From the NCBI GenBank assembly GCA_937915885.1, contig CALGGP010000156.1, positions 1 to 12,793 of the forward strand: a stretch of 12,793 nucleotides of DNA, read 5' to 3'. The notes below the pieces were generated by a model. It did no database searches. It was not told the origin of the DNA and worked only from the letters and a program-made list of their open reading frames with translations. This DNA is from an uncultured Selenomonadales bacterium (GTDB lineage: Bacteria > Bacillota > Negativicutes > Selenomonadales > Selenomonadaceae). Made by a program: the position numbers and the translations under genes. Below, piece by piece: positions 12,673-12,793 of the stretch (its first letter is position 1; each line of letters opens with the position of its first letter).

Positions 12673-12793
12673 AGAAATTTCTCCTCCTTTGCAATTATAT
12701 CGATGATCGGCGCAAAAAAATAAATATCTCGCCCGCCCTTTGGAGGTTGCCGTCGTCGCCCGATCCCTGCGAGGCTTTTTTAGCGCCGTCCAC
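12673..12793. other. Upstream region of the five-gene operon
   Basis: It holds the ribosome site (12681-12690) and an AT-rich stretch with TATAAT on the minus strand (12699-12694), which lies too close to the ribosome site for an ordinary promoter. GC-rich sequence runs to the window edge. No gene seen. Confidence 0.5.

Noticed and set aside
12694..12699. TATAAT on the minus strand before the 242-aa gene
   Set aside because: A start about seven bases on would fall inside the ribosome site and no -35 is seen at proper distance, so I do not call it a promoter.
12733..12793. GC-rich edge sequence as a third repeat copy
   Set aside because: Only short matches (GGAGG-TTGC, GTCGCCC) to copies A and B; no aligned terminal repeats before the window ends.

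Overview
The window looks like a Firmicutes chromosome, most plausibly a Negativicute of the Selenomonas type. I infer this from the strong AGGAGG ribosome sites, frequent TTG/GTG starts, a dnaN-recF-DUF721 operon and an E. coli-type SpeD. Assignment below phylum level is a guess. The left edge is probably a contig end: the first 94 bases form a perfect 36-bp fold-back that cuts into deoD.

Layout. (1) 1-951, plus strand: 5'-truncated purine nucleoside phosphorylase (deoD) and Cys-tRNA(Pro) deacylase (ybaK), overlapping by ATGA. (2) 935-4044, minus strand: dnaN, recF and a DciA-like (DUF721) protein with a zinc-knuckle, packed without gaps. This is a piece of the classical replication-origin operon, but dnaA, yaaA and gyrB are not in their usual places. 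(3) 4045-4186: two divergent promoters whose -35 boxes lie on top of each other. (4) 4187-6787, plus strand: an IspD/TarI-type cytidylyltransferase, an extended SDR epimerase/reductase and a HAD phosphatase, a set that suggests an activated surface-glycan precursor. A GC-rich repeat (copy A) lies between the second and third genes. (5) 6773-8913, minus strand: speD (S-adenosylmethionine decarboxylase), then a ClC chloride channel/transporter lacking the gating glutamate. (6) 8944-9203: repeat copy B, then tRNA-Ala(GGC) on the minus strand with its own promoter and terminator. (7) 9225-10159, plus strand: a secreted glucosaminidase-domain protein with its own promoter. (8) 10231-12672, minus strand: a tight five-gene operon of mostly unknown genes.

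The five-gene operon is the most novel part. Two proteins of 242 and about 234 aa are clearly paralogous to each other. Between them lies a 130-aa protein that resembles BECR-fold ribonuclease toxins, overlapping a 79-aa protein that resembles DUF2283 antitoxin partners. A 118-aa protein closes the operon. The two paralogues and the 118-aa protein share an LLxML motif near the C-terminus. The downstream paralogue is frameshifted, and one extra A in an A7 tract would repair it.

Codon use changes sharply near 4.1 kb, from ATT/ATA/TTA-rich genes on the left to ATC/CTC/GATC-rich genes on the right, on both strands. The core replication block and the accessory-looking right part may therefore have different histories.
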